This document shows positions 25,157 through 32,424 of a DNA stretch of 64,000 nt, piece after piece. This stretch comes from Herbidospora mongoliensis (GTDB lineage: Bacteria; Actinomycetota; Actinomycetes; Streptosporangiales; Streptosporangiaceae), in the NCBI RefSeq assembly GCF_001570545.1, contig NZ_BBXD01000019.1, forward strand, positions 248,001 to 312,000. The letters run 5' to 3'. The notes below the pieces were generated by a model. It ran no database searches. It was not told the DNA's origin and saw only the letters and a list, made by a program, of their open reading frames with translations. Position numbers and translations under genes: made by a program. How positions within the stretch are numbered: position 1 is the stretch's first letter; each line of letters opens with the position of its first letter.

Positions 25157-27027
25157 GCCCGGCTCGGCTCCCGCCGCCCCGAAGGCGGGGCCTTTCCCAG
25201 GCCGCCCATCGCGATCATCCCGATGACGTAGTCGGCCGCGTTGCGGGCCGCCAGGGGCTGGTCCTTCTTGGTCTTCTTCGCCCCCCAGTCGCAGATCGAC
25301 TTGATCACGATCCAGTGGGAGCCGGTCAGGGCAGCGGCCGCGTAGAAGCCACCGCCCTCCATCTCGCCGCCGAGCGCGTCGGGGTTCTCGGCGATGAGGC
25401 GGGCCCGCTCGATCTCCGAGTCGACGAGGACGTTGGACGTCAGGAGGATCCCGTAGTGCGTCTTGGGACCACCGGACATGGCATAGGTGCGGTTCAGGAG
25501 CGTGACCGACGGTTCGGGACGGGCGCCCCGCTGGATCTCGACCGAGACACCTCCGACGTCCACGATCTTCTTGGGGTCCAGAAGGCGCAGCTGTTCGGAG
25601 ATCAGGATGTCGCCGATCCGCTGCTGCTCGCGGCGCAGACCGAAGCAGATGCCGGTCAGGATGAGGTAGTCGGGTTTGAGCTGATCGATGAGCGACCGCG
25701 TGGTGAGCGCCGACCCGCCGGCCGCCGCGGCCCCCGCCGCGCAACGGCCGAGCAGGATGCGGGCGCCACCGGCGACACCCAGGTCGAAGGCCACGTGGTG
25801 GTCGAGGAAGAGGATCTCGGGCGCCTGCCCGGTCGCCTCTCTGGCGGCCAGCGTCACCTGCTCCTGCTCCACCTGCGTGGCGACCAGCAGCAGGACCGTC
25901 GTCGTCGCGGTCAAGTCGGTGATCCTTCTGTCGAACTCGTCGCGTGCCCTGCGGCGCGCCTTGATGTACAACCGGGTGGCGGCGGCGACCACCGCGACGC
26001 TCGCGATGCTCAACAGGCTGATCAGAAATCCGAACGTCCAGCCCGGAACGGTCGCCGGGCTCAGCCCCGGCGGTTCGGTGAACACCGCGCGATAGATCAC
26101 CCACCACACCGCCTGGCCGAACTCCGCCGGACGGCCCGCGCAGGAATCGCCGCACACGTCCCGTTCGGCCGACGCCACCGCGATGGCGATGGCCAGCAGG
26201 ATCACCGCCTTCGCGGCGAACCAGAGCAGCAGGAACGTGACCCCGTTGTCCCTGTTGCGCTCGTTCCGTGCCGGCGGCGGAGTGAGTGGGAACACGAGTC
26301 CGGTTCCGTCCACGCCCAGGAGGGAGTGCCGGGCCTTCGTGGTGAAGATCTCCCGCATGGCCGACGTCGTGACCCCGGTCAGACGGCACACCAGTGTCGC
26401 GTCCGGGTCGGATCCCTTCGGCAGGCGATGGCCCAACCAGCGGTTGATCTCGTCGACGAAGGCCTCGCCGCGCCGGGCGTCCTCCAGGTGGCAGATCGCG
26501 ATCGACCACTGTTCGCCGACCAGTTCGTCCGAGACCGTGCGGTGGTCGCGACCGCGTTCCACCATGGGGCGGATCAGCTGGTAGATCAGGCGGACCATCA
26601 TCGTCGCCATCATCACGGTGACGTAGAGGAGGGCCACCAGGCACAGGATCGTCGGCAGGACGAACCAGCCCGGCGCCGCCAGGACCAACGGCACGAACGC
26701 GACCGCCACCAGCAGGAGCAGCGCCGGCGGACCGAAGGCGACGACTCCGCCCCAGCGCCGGTCCAGCCAGCGCGTCGGACCGCCCCGGGATCCGGCCTCC
26801 GGCCGGGTGCCCACGGGGGGCTCCAGCAGGGCGAACTCGTCCGGTCCCCGCCAGACGAGCCTGCCGTCTCTGGCCGCGGCGTACAGGATGATCGGCATCG
26901 GGCCGCGGTCGCGGACGCCGGCGAACTGACCGGGCGGGCGGATGGTCGCCCGCACCGAGGCGGCGTGTTCCGAGTTCCGGATCGCGCGCGCCGCCCGTCG
27001 CGCGTCCGAGAAGGAGATGCCGGTCAC
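25153..27027 (-). CDS. Membrane-anchored nucleosidase (PNP/UDP-phosphorylase-fold) of unknown role
   Basis: The 624-residue protein has a cytoplasmic N-terminus (1-90), membrane segments at about 94-119, 121-145, 263-286 and 330-353, and a C-terminal nucleoside-phosphorylase/MTAN-like domain (about 370-610). That domain shows PDYLILTGICFG, GDILISEQLR, a catalytic-type GGEMEGGGFYAAA (Glu in EMEG) and WIVIKSICDWGAKK. Such nucleosidase domains also occur as effectors in bacterial signalling and defence proteins. Its GTG overlaps the lipoprotein stop (GTGA). The two soluble segments between helices have no motif I recognise. Confidence 0.72.
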   Translation of the reverse strand: MTGISFSDARRAARAIRNSEHAASVRATIRPPGQFAGVRDRGPMPIILYAAARDGRLVWRGPDEFALLEPPVGTRPEAGSRGGPTRWLDRRWGGVVAFGPPALLLLVAVAFVPLVLAAPGWFVLPTILCLVALLYVTVMMATMMVRLIYQLIRPMVERGRDHRTVSDELVGEQWSIAICHLEDARRGEAFVDEINRWLGHRLPKGSDPDATLVCRLTGVTTSAMREIFTTKARHSLLGVDGTGLVFPLTPPPARNERNRDNGVTFLLLWFAAKAVILLAIAIAVASAERDVCGDSCAGRPAEFGQAVWWVIYRAVFTEPPGLSPATVPGWTFGFLISLLSIASVAVVAAATRLYIKARRRARDEFDRRITDLTATTTVLLLVATQVEQEQVTLAAREATGQAPEILFLDHHVAFDLGVAGGARILLGRCAAGAAAAGGSALTTRSLIDQLKPDYLILTGICFGLRREQQRIGDILISEQLRLLDPKKIVDVGGVSVEIQRGARPEPSVTLLNRTYAMSGGPKTHYGILLTSNVLVDSEIERARLIAENPDALGGEMEGGGFYAAAALTGSHWIVIKSICDWGAKKTKKDQPLAARNAADYVIGMIAMGGLGKAPPSGRREPSRA

Positions 27028-27443
27028 GGCTCGTTCTTCTTCCGCGAGCGTAAGGTGATCGTCGCGTCACGCGGGGCGGCGGTCCCCGCGACCGGGCTCT
27101 GCTCGACCACCACCCAGTTCCGGTCCCACGCGATGACCCTCCCCTGACCGGTCACGTCCTCCTCCGCGAGGAGGTAGTAGCCGGCCGCCTGCAGGGTGTC
27201 CTGCGCGAGCTGGTGGTCGAGCCCGACGACATCCGGCACCGTGGCAGTGTCCGATGGGGGCTGGGAGACGGTCTCGGGCGCCTGAGTCGAAGGTGCGACC
27301 GTCGCCGTGGTGGTCGCCGTGGCGGTGACCGTGACTTGCGGCTGGGATTGTTCCGGTGGAGTCTGCCCGCACGCGGCCGCCGCGAGAGCCGCCGCCAGTG
27401 CCAGGAACCGGGCACTCCCTCGATGCCTGCGAATTCTCATCAC
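27024..27443 (-). CDS. Lipoprotein with one PASTA-like domain
   Basis: The 139-residue protein has a signal peptide with lipobox ALAAAAC (Cys about residue 25), a Thr/Val/Pro-rich linker (about 30-65), and a PASTA-like domain TVPDVVGLDHQLAQDTLQ ending in VVEQSPVAGT. PASTA domains bind muropeptides or peptidoglycan. It is coupled by GTGA to the membrane nucleosidase, so the pair could sense the wall outside and act inside. The start is GTG 27443 or ATG 27440. The pairing of domains is visible; the function is inference. Confidence 0.8.
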   Translation of the reverse strand: MMRIRRHRGSARFLALAAALAAAACGQTPPEQSQPQVTVTATATTTATVAPSTQAPETVSQPPSDTATVPDVVGLDHQLAQDTLQAAGYYLLAEEDVTGQGRVIAWDRNWVVVEQSPVAGTAAPRDATITLRSRKKNEP

Positions 27444-27560
27444 CTGCGCCCATAAAAGATCGCGATCAGGAGAAATGCGGAGTTTCGATGTTCAGGCCGC
27501 CACCTCGGAAGGGAGGCGAACCCGGGCGCACGACCGACTATAGGCGGGCGACCACCTTAT

Positions 27561-27573
27561 GGTCAATATGACC
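27561..27573. promoter_or_regulatory. Palindrome GGTCA-ATA-TGACC upstream of the lipoprotein-nucleosidase operon
   Basis: It has the same arms as the site before the Nudix regulator (24404-24416). It lies about 118 bp upstream of the lipoprotein start on the minus strand, between that operon and the prs terminator. This suggests one regulator controls both units. Confidence 0.6.
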
Positions 27574-27590
27574 TGATATCGGGACACAAA

Positions 27591-27620
27591 GAAGGCCGGA
27601 GCAGGTATGCCCCGGCCTTC
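27591..27620 (-). terminator. Rho-independent terminator after prs
   Basis: The stem GAAGGCCGG (27591-27599) pairs with CCGGCCTTC (27612-27620), and TTTGTG follows on the minus strand. It sits directly after the prs stop codon and closes the glmU-prs unit. Confidence 0.8.
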
Positions 27621-27623
27621 AGG

Positions 27624-28601
27624 CTACGAGTCGCCCTCGAACAGGCTCGTCACCGAACCGTCGGTGAACACCTCGGTGATGGCTCGCGCGATCAGCGGCG
27701 CGATCGACAGCACGGTCAGCTTGTCGAAGCGCTGCTCCTCCGAGATCGGCAGCGTGTTCGTCACGATGACCTCAGAGATCGCCGAGTTCTTCAACCGGTC
27801 GACCGCCGGATCGGAGAACACCGCGTGGGTGGCCGCCACGATCACATTGGTCGCACCGTGGTCATAGAGGGCGTCGGCCGCCTTGCAGATCGAACCGCCC
27901 GTGTCGATCATGTCGTCGATCAGAACACAGGTGCGTCCGCGTACCTTACCGACGACCTCGTTCACCTTCACCTGGTTCGCCACGTCAAGATCACGCCGCT
28001 TGTGGATGAACGCCACCGGCGTGCCGAGGGCGTCGGACCACCGCTCCGCCAGCCGCACGCGGCCGGTGTCGGGCGAGACGATCGTCGTCGTCGCCGGGTC
28101 GATCTTGTCGCGGAGGTAGTTGATCAGGATCGGCATCGCGAACAAGTGGTCGACGGGTCCGTCGAAGAAGCCCTGGATCTGCGAGGTGTGCAGGTCGATG
28201 GACATCAGACGGTCGGCGCCGGCCTGCTTGAACATGTCGGCCATCAACCGGGCCGTGATCGGCTCGCGGCCCCGGCCCTTCTTGTCCTGCCGGGCGTACC
28301 CGAAGAAGGGCATGATGACCGTCACTCGTTTGGCGGACGCTCTCTTCAGCGCGTCCACCATGATCAGCTGTTCCATGATCCACTGATTGATCGGAGCCGT
28401 GTGGCTCTGGATCACGAACGCGTCGCAGCCCCGGACCGACTCCAGGTAGCGTACGTAGATCTCTCCGTTGGCGAAGTCACGCAGGGAGGTCGGGGTGATC
28501 TCCACCCCCAGGTTGCGCGCGACCTCCTCGGCAAGCTGTGGGTATGCCCGGCCCGAGAAGAACATCAGGTTCTTCTGGCCCATGGTCTGGATCCCGCTCA
28601 T
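27624..28601 (-). CDS. prs: Ribose-phosphate pyrophosphokinase (PRPP synthetase)
   Basis: The 325-residue enzyme makes PRPP from ribose 5-phosphate and ATP. It has FANGEIYVRYLESVRG, the PFFGYARQDKKGRGREPI flexible-loop region, SIDLHTSQIQGFFD, and the PRPP-binding CVLIDDMIDTGGS. The start ATG 28601 has AGGAGGAG 8 nt upstream. It follows glmU by 63 bp on the same strand, as in most actinobacteria. Confidence 0.97.
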   Translation of the reverse strand: MSGIQTMGQKNLMFFSGRAYPQLAEEVARNLGVEITPTSLRDFANGEIYVRYLESVRGCDAFVIQSHTAPINQWIMEQLIMVDALKRASAKRVTVIMPFFGYARQDKKGRGREPITARLMADMFKQAGADRLMSIDLHTSQIQGFFDGPVDHLFAMPILINYLRDKIDPATTTIVSPDTGRVRLAERWSDALGTPVAFIHKRRDLDVANQVKVNEVVGKVRGRTCVLIDDMIDTGGSICKAADALYDHGATNVIVAATHAVFSDPAVDRLKNSAISEVIVTNTLPISEEQRFDKLTVLSIAPLIARAITEVFTDGSVTSLFEGDS

Positions 28602-28664
28602 GCGACTTGCTCCTCCTGGCCCGGGGAAACCGGTGATACGCGGGACTTTCCGCGCCTCGTACTG

Positions 28665-30095
28665 TTATGACCCTGCTTCGAGGGCCCGCTGGGCCGCCTG
28701 GGCCGACTTCGTGCCGGTCCGGCGGCGGATCACCCAGCCCTCGACGTTTCGCTGGCGACCGCGTGCCACGGCCATCGCGCCGGGGGGGACGTCGTTGACG
28801 ATCACCGAGCCGGCGGCCGTGTAGGCGCCGTCGCCGATCGTCAGCGGCGCGACGAGCATGGTGTCGCTGCCGACTCGGGCGTGGTCGCCCACGGTCGTGT
28901 GGTGCTTGTCCACGCCGTCGTAGTTGACGAAGACGGTCGCGGCGCCGATGTTGGCGCCCTCGCCGATCGTCGCGTCGCCGACGTAGCTCAGATGGGGCAC
29001 CTTGGAACCGGTGCCGATGACGGCGTTCTTGGTCTCGACGTAGGTGCCGATCTTGCCCTTGGCGCCCAGGCGGGTGCCGGGGCGCAGGTAGGCGAAGGGG
29101 CCCACCGACGCGCCCTGGCCGATCTCGGCCGAGTCGCAGACGGCGTTGCGGACCACGGCGTCCGCACCGACGACGGTGTCGGTCAGGGTGCAGCCGGGGC
29201 CGACCTCCGCGCCCGTGCCCACGCGGGAAGAACCGTGGAGCTGGGTGCCGGGATGGATGACGGCGTCCGCTTCCAGCCTGACATCGGCGTCGATCCAGGT
29301 CGAGGCCGGATCGACGATCGTCACACCGTTGATCATGTGTTCGTGGACGATGCGGTCGTTCAGGACCCGCCGGACGAACGCAAGCTGGGCCTTGTTGTTG
29401 ACGCCCTCGACCTCGACGTGGTCGGTGGCGACGTGGGCGCCGACGCGGTGACCCTCCTCGCGGAGGATCGACAGCACGTCGGTGAGGTATTCCTCGCCCT
29501 GGGAGTTGGCGGTCGAGACGCGCTTGACGGCATCTGCCAGGAGTGCTCCGTCAAAGGCGTAGACGCCGGAATTCATCTCGTCGATCGCCCGCTGCTCGGG
29601 TGTGGCGTCCTTGTGTTCCACGATCGCCAGGACCGCCCCGTCGTCACCGCGGACGATCCGGCCGTAGCCGGTCGGGTCGGGCACGTGGGCGGTCAGCACG
29701 GTGACGGCGTTGCCGTCGGACGCGTGCCTCTCCAGGAGCCCGGCCAGAGTGGATCCGCGCAGGAGGGGCGTGTCGCCGTACACGACAAGGACCGTTCCCT
29801 CGATGACGCCGACGTTCTCCAGCACGATCCGCACGGCGTGGCCGGTGCCGTTCTGCTGTTCCTGTACGACCGCCGTCACATCCGGGTAAGCCGACAGATG
29901 GCCCTCGACCCGCTCGCGGGCGTGCCCCACCACCACGATCAACCGGGCGGGTTCGAGCTCTTGAGCGGCGTGCACCATGTGGCCGACGAGCGTGCGCCCG
30001 CAGACCTCGTGGAGGACCTTCGGAGTGGCGGATTTCATCCGGGTGCCCTCACCGGCGGCGAGGACGATGACGGCGGCCGGGCGCGGCGCACTCAC
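28665..30095 (-). CDS. glmU: Bifunctional UDP-GlcNAc pyrophosphorylase / GlcN-1-P acetyltransferase
   Basis: The 476-residue protein makes UDP-GlcNAc, the precursor of peptidoglycan and of many glycans. The N-terminal uridyltransferase has VIVLAAGEGTRMKSATPKVL, VVYGDTPLL and EMNSGVYAFD. The C-terminal left-handed beta-helix acetyltransferase has GPFAYLRPGTRLG and VGDATIGEGANIGAAT. GTG 30095 is chosen because GAGGGAG lies 8 nt upstream and similarity begins there; the frame is open to 30155. tRNA-Gln lies directly upstream. Confidence 0.96.
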   Translation of the reverse strand: MSAPRPAAVIVLAAGEGTRMKSATPKVLHEVCGRTLVGHMVHAAQELEPARLIVVVGHARERVEGHLSAYPDVTAVVQEQQNGTGHAVRIVLENVGVIEGTVLVVYGDTPLLRGSTLAGLLERHASDGNAVTVLTAHVPDPTGYGRIVRGDDGAVLAIVEHKDATPEQRAIDEMNSGVYAFDGALLADAVKRVSTANSQGEEYLTDVLSILREEGHRVGAHVATDHVEVEGVNNKAQLAFVRRVLNDRIVHEHMINGVTIVDPASTWIDADVRLEADAVIHPGTQLHGSSRVGTGAEVGPGCTLTDTVVGADAVVRNAVCDSAEIGQGASVGPFAYLRPGTRLGAKGKIGTYVETKNAVIGTGSKVPHLSYVGDATIGEGANIGAATVFVNYDGVDKHHTTVGDHARVGSDTMLVAPLTIGDGAYTAAGSVIVNDVPPGAMAVARGRQRNVEGWVIRRRTGTKSAQAAQRALEAGS

Positions 30096-30190
30096 TGTGG
30101 GAGCTCCCTCGGATCCGCGAACGAAACGGTCAGCTGACGGACGCCGCACGGTCACCCGCGAGACAACGTGAGCTTACCTGAGACGCTAAT

Positions 30191-30266
30191 TGGTTCCGGC
30201 GCCTGGACTCGAACCAGGACAAACCAACTCCAAAGGTTGGCGGGCTGCCAATTACCCAACGCCGGA
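30191..30266 (-). tRNA. tRNA-Gln (anticodon UUG), CCA encoded
   Basis: The minus strand folds into a full cloverleaf. The acceptor stem TCCGGCG pairs with CGCCGGA, the anticodon stem is CCAAC/GTTGG with loop CTTTGGA (anticodon TTG at plus positions 30231-30233), and the T-arm contains GGTTCGAGTCC. The 3' CCA is encoded (30193-30191). A tRNA-Gln before glmU is a recurring arrangement in actinobacteria. Confidence 0.96.
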
Positions 30267-30437
30267 TCGCGACCAAGCTTACCGGGCACGCCCAGGGAAA
30301 GGATGCTGGTTGGGACTGACATCCGGAACGTGCCACGCCATAGCAGACCAGCGCCTTTTATCGCAAGACAGTTTCGCGCCATGAGATGGACGTCTCCCAT
30401 ACACCTTCTCCCCATTCTCGACTTAGGACTTCCTAAC

Positions 30438-30468
30438 TTACGATGGCGTAGGTTACGGTGGCGTAACC
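30438..30468. promoter_or_regulatory. Tandem palindromes TACG-N4-CGTA before the desaturase
   Basis: TACG-ATGG-CGTA (30439-30450) and TACG-GTGG-CGTA (30454-30465) are 15 bp apart. The second extends to GGTTACG-N4-CGTAACC (30451-30468). A further 12-bp palindrome TAGGA-CT-TCCTA lies at 30424-30435. This is a likely operator array for the adjacent TetR regulator, 32 bp before the desaturase start. Confidence 0.6.
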
Positions 30469-30499
30469 GGACCACTTACCACAGATCGTGAGGTAGTCG

Positions 30500-31447
30500 A
30501 TGACCGTAGTCTCCGAGCGCCCCGGCAGCCCTCAGCAGCCCAAACCCGACATGGACCCCGAGCGGAAGACCACCCCCGAGATCATCAGTTTCGGCATCGT
30601 GGTGGGCGCGCCCCTGGTGGCGCTGGCCATCGCGGTGCCGGCCGCGTGGGCCTGGGGTTGGCTGAGCTGGGTCGACGTCGCCATCGCTTTCGTCTTCTAC
30701 ATGTTCACGGGCCTGGGTGTGACGGTCGGATTGCACCGTTACTTCACCCACGGCTCGTTCAAGGCCAAGCGGCCGTTGAAGATCGCCTTGGGCATCGCGG
30801 GCTCCATGTCGCTGGAGATGTCGGTTCTCGACTGGGTGGCCACCCACCGCAAGCACCACAAGTTCTCCGACAAGGAGGGCGACCCGCACTCGCCGTGGCG
30901 CTTCGGCACCTCGTTCTGGTCGGTCTTCAAGGGCCTCATGTACGCCCACATGGGTTGGCTCTTCGAAGCCGAGCGCGCCAACCGCGAGAAGTACGCCCCT
31001 GACCTGGTCAAAGACCCCGACATCGTGAAGTTCCACAAGCTCTTCCCGGTGCTGGCGATCACGTCCATGGCGCTGCCGGCGATCCTGGGCGGGCTGATCA
31101 CCTGGTCGTGGCAGGGCGCGGCGACCGCGTTCTTCTGGGGCACCCTGGTCCGCATCGGCCTGCTCCACCACGTGACCTGGGCGATCAACTCGATCTGCCA
31201 CGTGTTCGGCGACGAGGCCTTCGAGTCGCGCGACAAGTCCCGCAACGTCTGGTGGCTGGCGCTGCCCTCGTTCGGCGAGTCGTGGCACAACCTGCACCAC
31301 TCCGACCCGACCTGCGCGCGGCACGGTGTGCTGAAGGGCCAGATCGACCTGAGCGCGGGGACCATCAAGATCTTCGAGCGGTTCGGCTGGGCCTACGACG
31401 TGCGCTGGCCGAACGCCGAGCGGCTGGCGGCGAAACGCGTTGCATAG
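30500..31447 (+). CDS. Acyl-CoA/acyl-lipid delta-9-type fatty acid desaturase
   Basis: The 315-residue membrane diiron enzyme introduces a cis double bond into fatty acids. The three His boxes are present: HRYFTH, HRKHH and HNLHH, and a later HH (LLHHVTWAINSICH) supplies the extra ligands of stearoyl-CoA-type desaturases. There are four predicted membrane helices in two pairs (about 32-75 and 180-225). The start is ATG 30500. It is followed 45 bp later by a TetR gene, and tandem palindromes precede it. Confidence 0.93.
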   Translation: MTVVSERPGSPQQPKPDMDPERKTTPEIISFGIVVGAPLVALAIAVPAAWAWGWLSWVDVAIAFVFYMFTGLGVTVGLHRYFTHGSFKAKRPLKIALGIAGSMSLEMSVLDWVATHRKHHKFSDKEGDPHSPWRFGTSFWSVFKGLMYAHMGWLFEAERANREKYAPDLVKDPDIVKFHKLFPVLAITSMALPAILGGLITWSWQGAATAFFWGTLVRIGLLHHVTWAINSICHVFGDEAFESRDKSRNVWWLALPSFGESWHNLHHSDPTCARHGVLKGQIDLSAGTIKIFERFGWAYDVRWPNAERLAAKRVA

Positions 31448-31492
31448 TCAGGGGCCTCACCCAGCACTCCCACAGCCCGCCATTATGGTCCC

Positions 31493-32338
31493 GTGACCGA
31501 ATCCAGAACCCGCAGGAGAATGACGGGCGCGGAGCGGCGCGAGCAGCTGATCCAGATCGGTCGTGCCCTCTTCGCCGAGAAGGGCTTCGACGGCACTTCG
31601 GTGGAGGAGATCGCCGCCCACGCCAGCGTGTCGAAGCCCGTGGTGTACGAACACTTCGGCGGCAAAGAAGGCATCTACGCCGTGGTCATCGACCGCGAGA
31701 TGCAGCGCCTGCTGACCCTCGTCACCCAGGCGCTGTCGGCGACCCACGCGAGGGTGAAACTGGAGCGCGCCGCGCTGGCGCTGCTCCAGTACATCGAGGA
31801 GAGCAGCGAGGGCTTCCGGATCCTGGTCCGCGACTCCCACGCCGCCTCCGGCACCGGCACCTTCGCCAGTCTGATCAGCGACATCGCCAGCCAGGTCGAA
31901 GACGTTCTGGCCGACGAGTTCGCAGGCCGGGGCTACGACCCCAAGCTCGCCCCCATGTACGCCCAGATGCTCGTCGGCATGGTCGCCCTGACCGGCCAGT
32001 GGTGGCTCGACGTCCGGCGGCCCAGCCGCGAGGCGGTCGCCGCCCACCTGGTGAACCTGTGCTGGAACGGGCTGAGCGACCTCGATCCGGTGCCCGGCCT
32101 CACCAACTCCTCCCGTGGGCTGGTGCTGGCGCCGCCGTTGCCGCCCGAGCCGCGCACCGACCCCAGAGAGCTCAGCCGTCAGCGCAAGGAGCAGGAGAAG
32201 GTCCGGCGCGAGGCCGAGAAGCAGCGCGACCGCGAGGCCAAGGAGGCCGAGAAGCTCCGGCGCGAGCAGGAGAAGGTCCGCGCCCGCGAGGCCAGGGAGA
32301 ACGAGAAGCTCGCGCGAACCCGCGAAAGCGAAGCCTGA
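31493..32338 (+). CDS. TetR-family regulator with a long charged C-terminal tail
   Basis: The 281-residue protein has the TetR DNA-binding domain (about 15-62) with the HTH SVEEIAAHASVSKPVVYEHFGGK, and a helical ligand domain to about 205. Residues about 225-281 are almost only Glu, Arg, Lys and Ala, a predicted single long helix or coiled coil that is unusual for TetR proteins. The start is GTG 31493. As the gene directly after the desaturase, with palindromes upstream of that gene, it probably regulates membrane-lipid unsaturation. Confidence 0.85.
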   Translation: MTESRTRRRMTGAERREQLIQIGRALFAEKGFDGTSVEEIAAHASVSKPVVYEHFGGKEGIYAVVIDREMQRLLTLVTQALSATHARVKLERAALALLQYIEESSEGFRILVRDSHAASGTGTFASLISDIASQVEDVLADEFAGRGYDPKLAPMYAQMLVGMVALTGQWWLDVRRPSREAVAAHLVNLCWNGLSDLDPVPGLTNSSRGLVLAPPLPPEPRTDPRELSRQRKEQEKVRREAEKQRDREAKEAEKLRREQEKVRAREARENEKLARTRESEA

Positions 32339-32374
32339 TTTCCCGAGGCAGACTCGGCTCGAGCTAACGATTTC

Positions 32375-32407
32375 GTTGCGAGGTAGTTAACACGTCGTTC
32401 AACAAAC
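32375..32407 (+). promoter_or_regulatory. Three phased 11-nt repeats, PHO-box-like, upstream of ppk
   Basis: GTTGCGAGGTA, GTTAACACGTC and GTTCAACAAAC follow each other without gaps at 32375, 32386 and 32397, each starting GTT. This matches the layout of PhoP-binding PHO boxes (GTTCACC-N4 direct repeats) known before ppk in streptomycetes. The site ends 17 bp before the ppk start. Confidence 0.6.
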
Positions 32408-32424
32408 TCGGGCATATTCGGGAC

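Noticed and set aside
25064-27070. Minus-strand open frame of 668 codons over the nucleosidase
   Set aside because: It is a frame-shifted shadow of 25153-27027. The true frame has membrane helices and nucleosidase motifs; this one has none.
24718-27147. Plus-strand open frame of 809 codons
   Set aside because: It lies antisense to the nucleosidase and lipoprotein genes. Its translation is Arg/Pro/Gly/Asp-rich low-complexity text with no motif, typical of high-GC shadow frames.
28881-30137. Plus-strand open frame of 418 codons opposite glmU
   Set aside because: It is the mirror of the hexapeptide repeats of GlmU and has no independent support.
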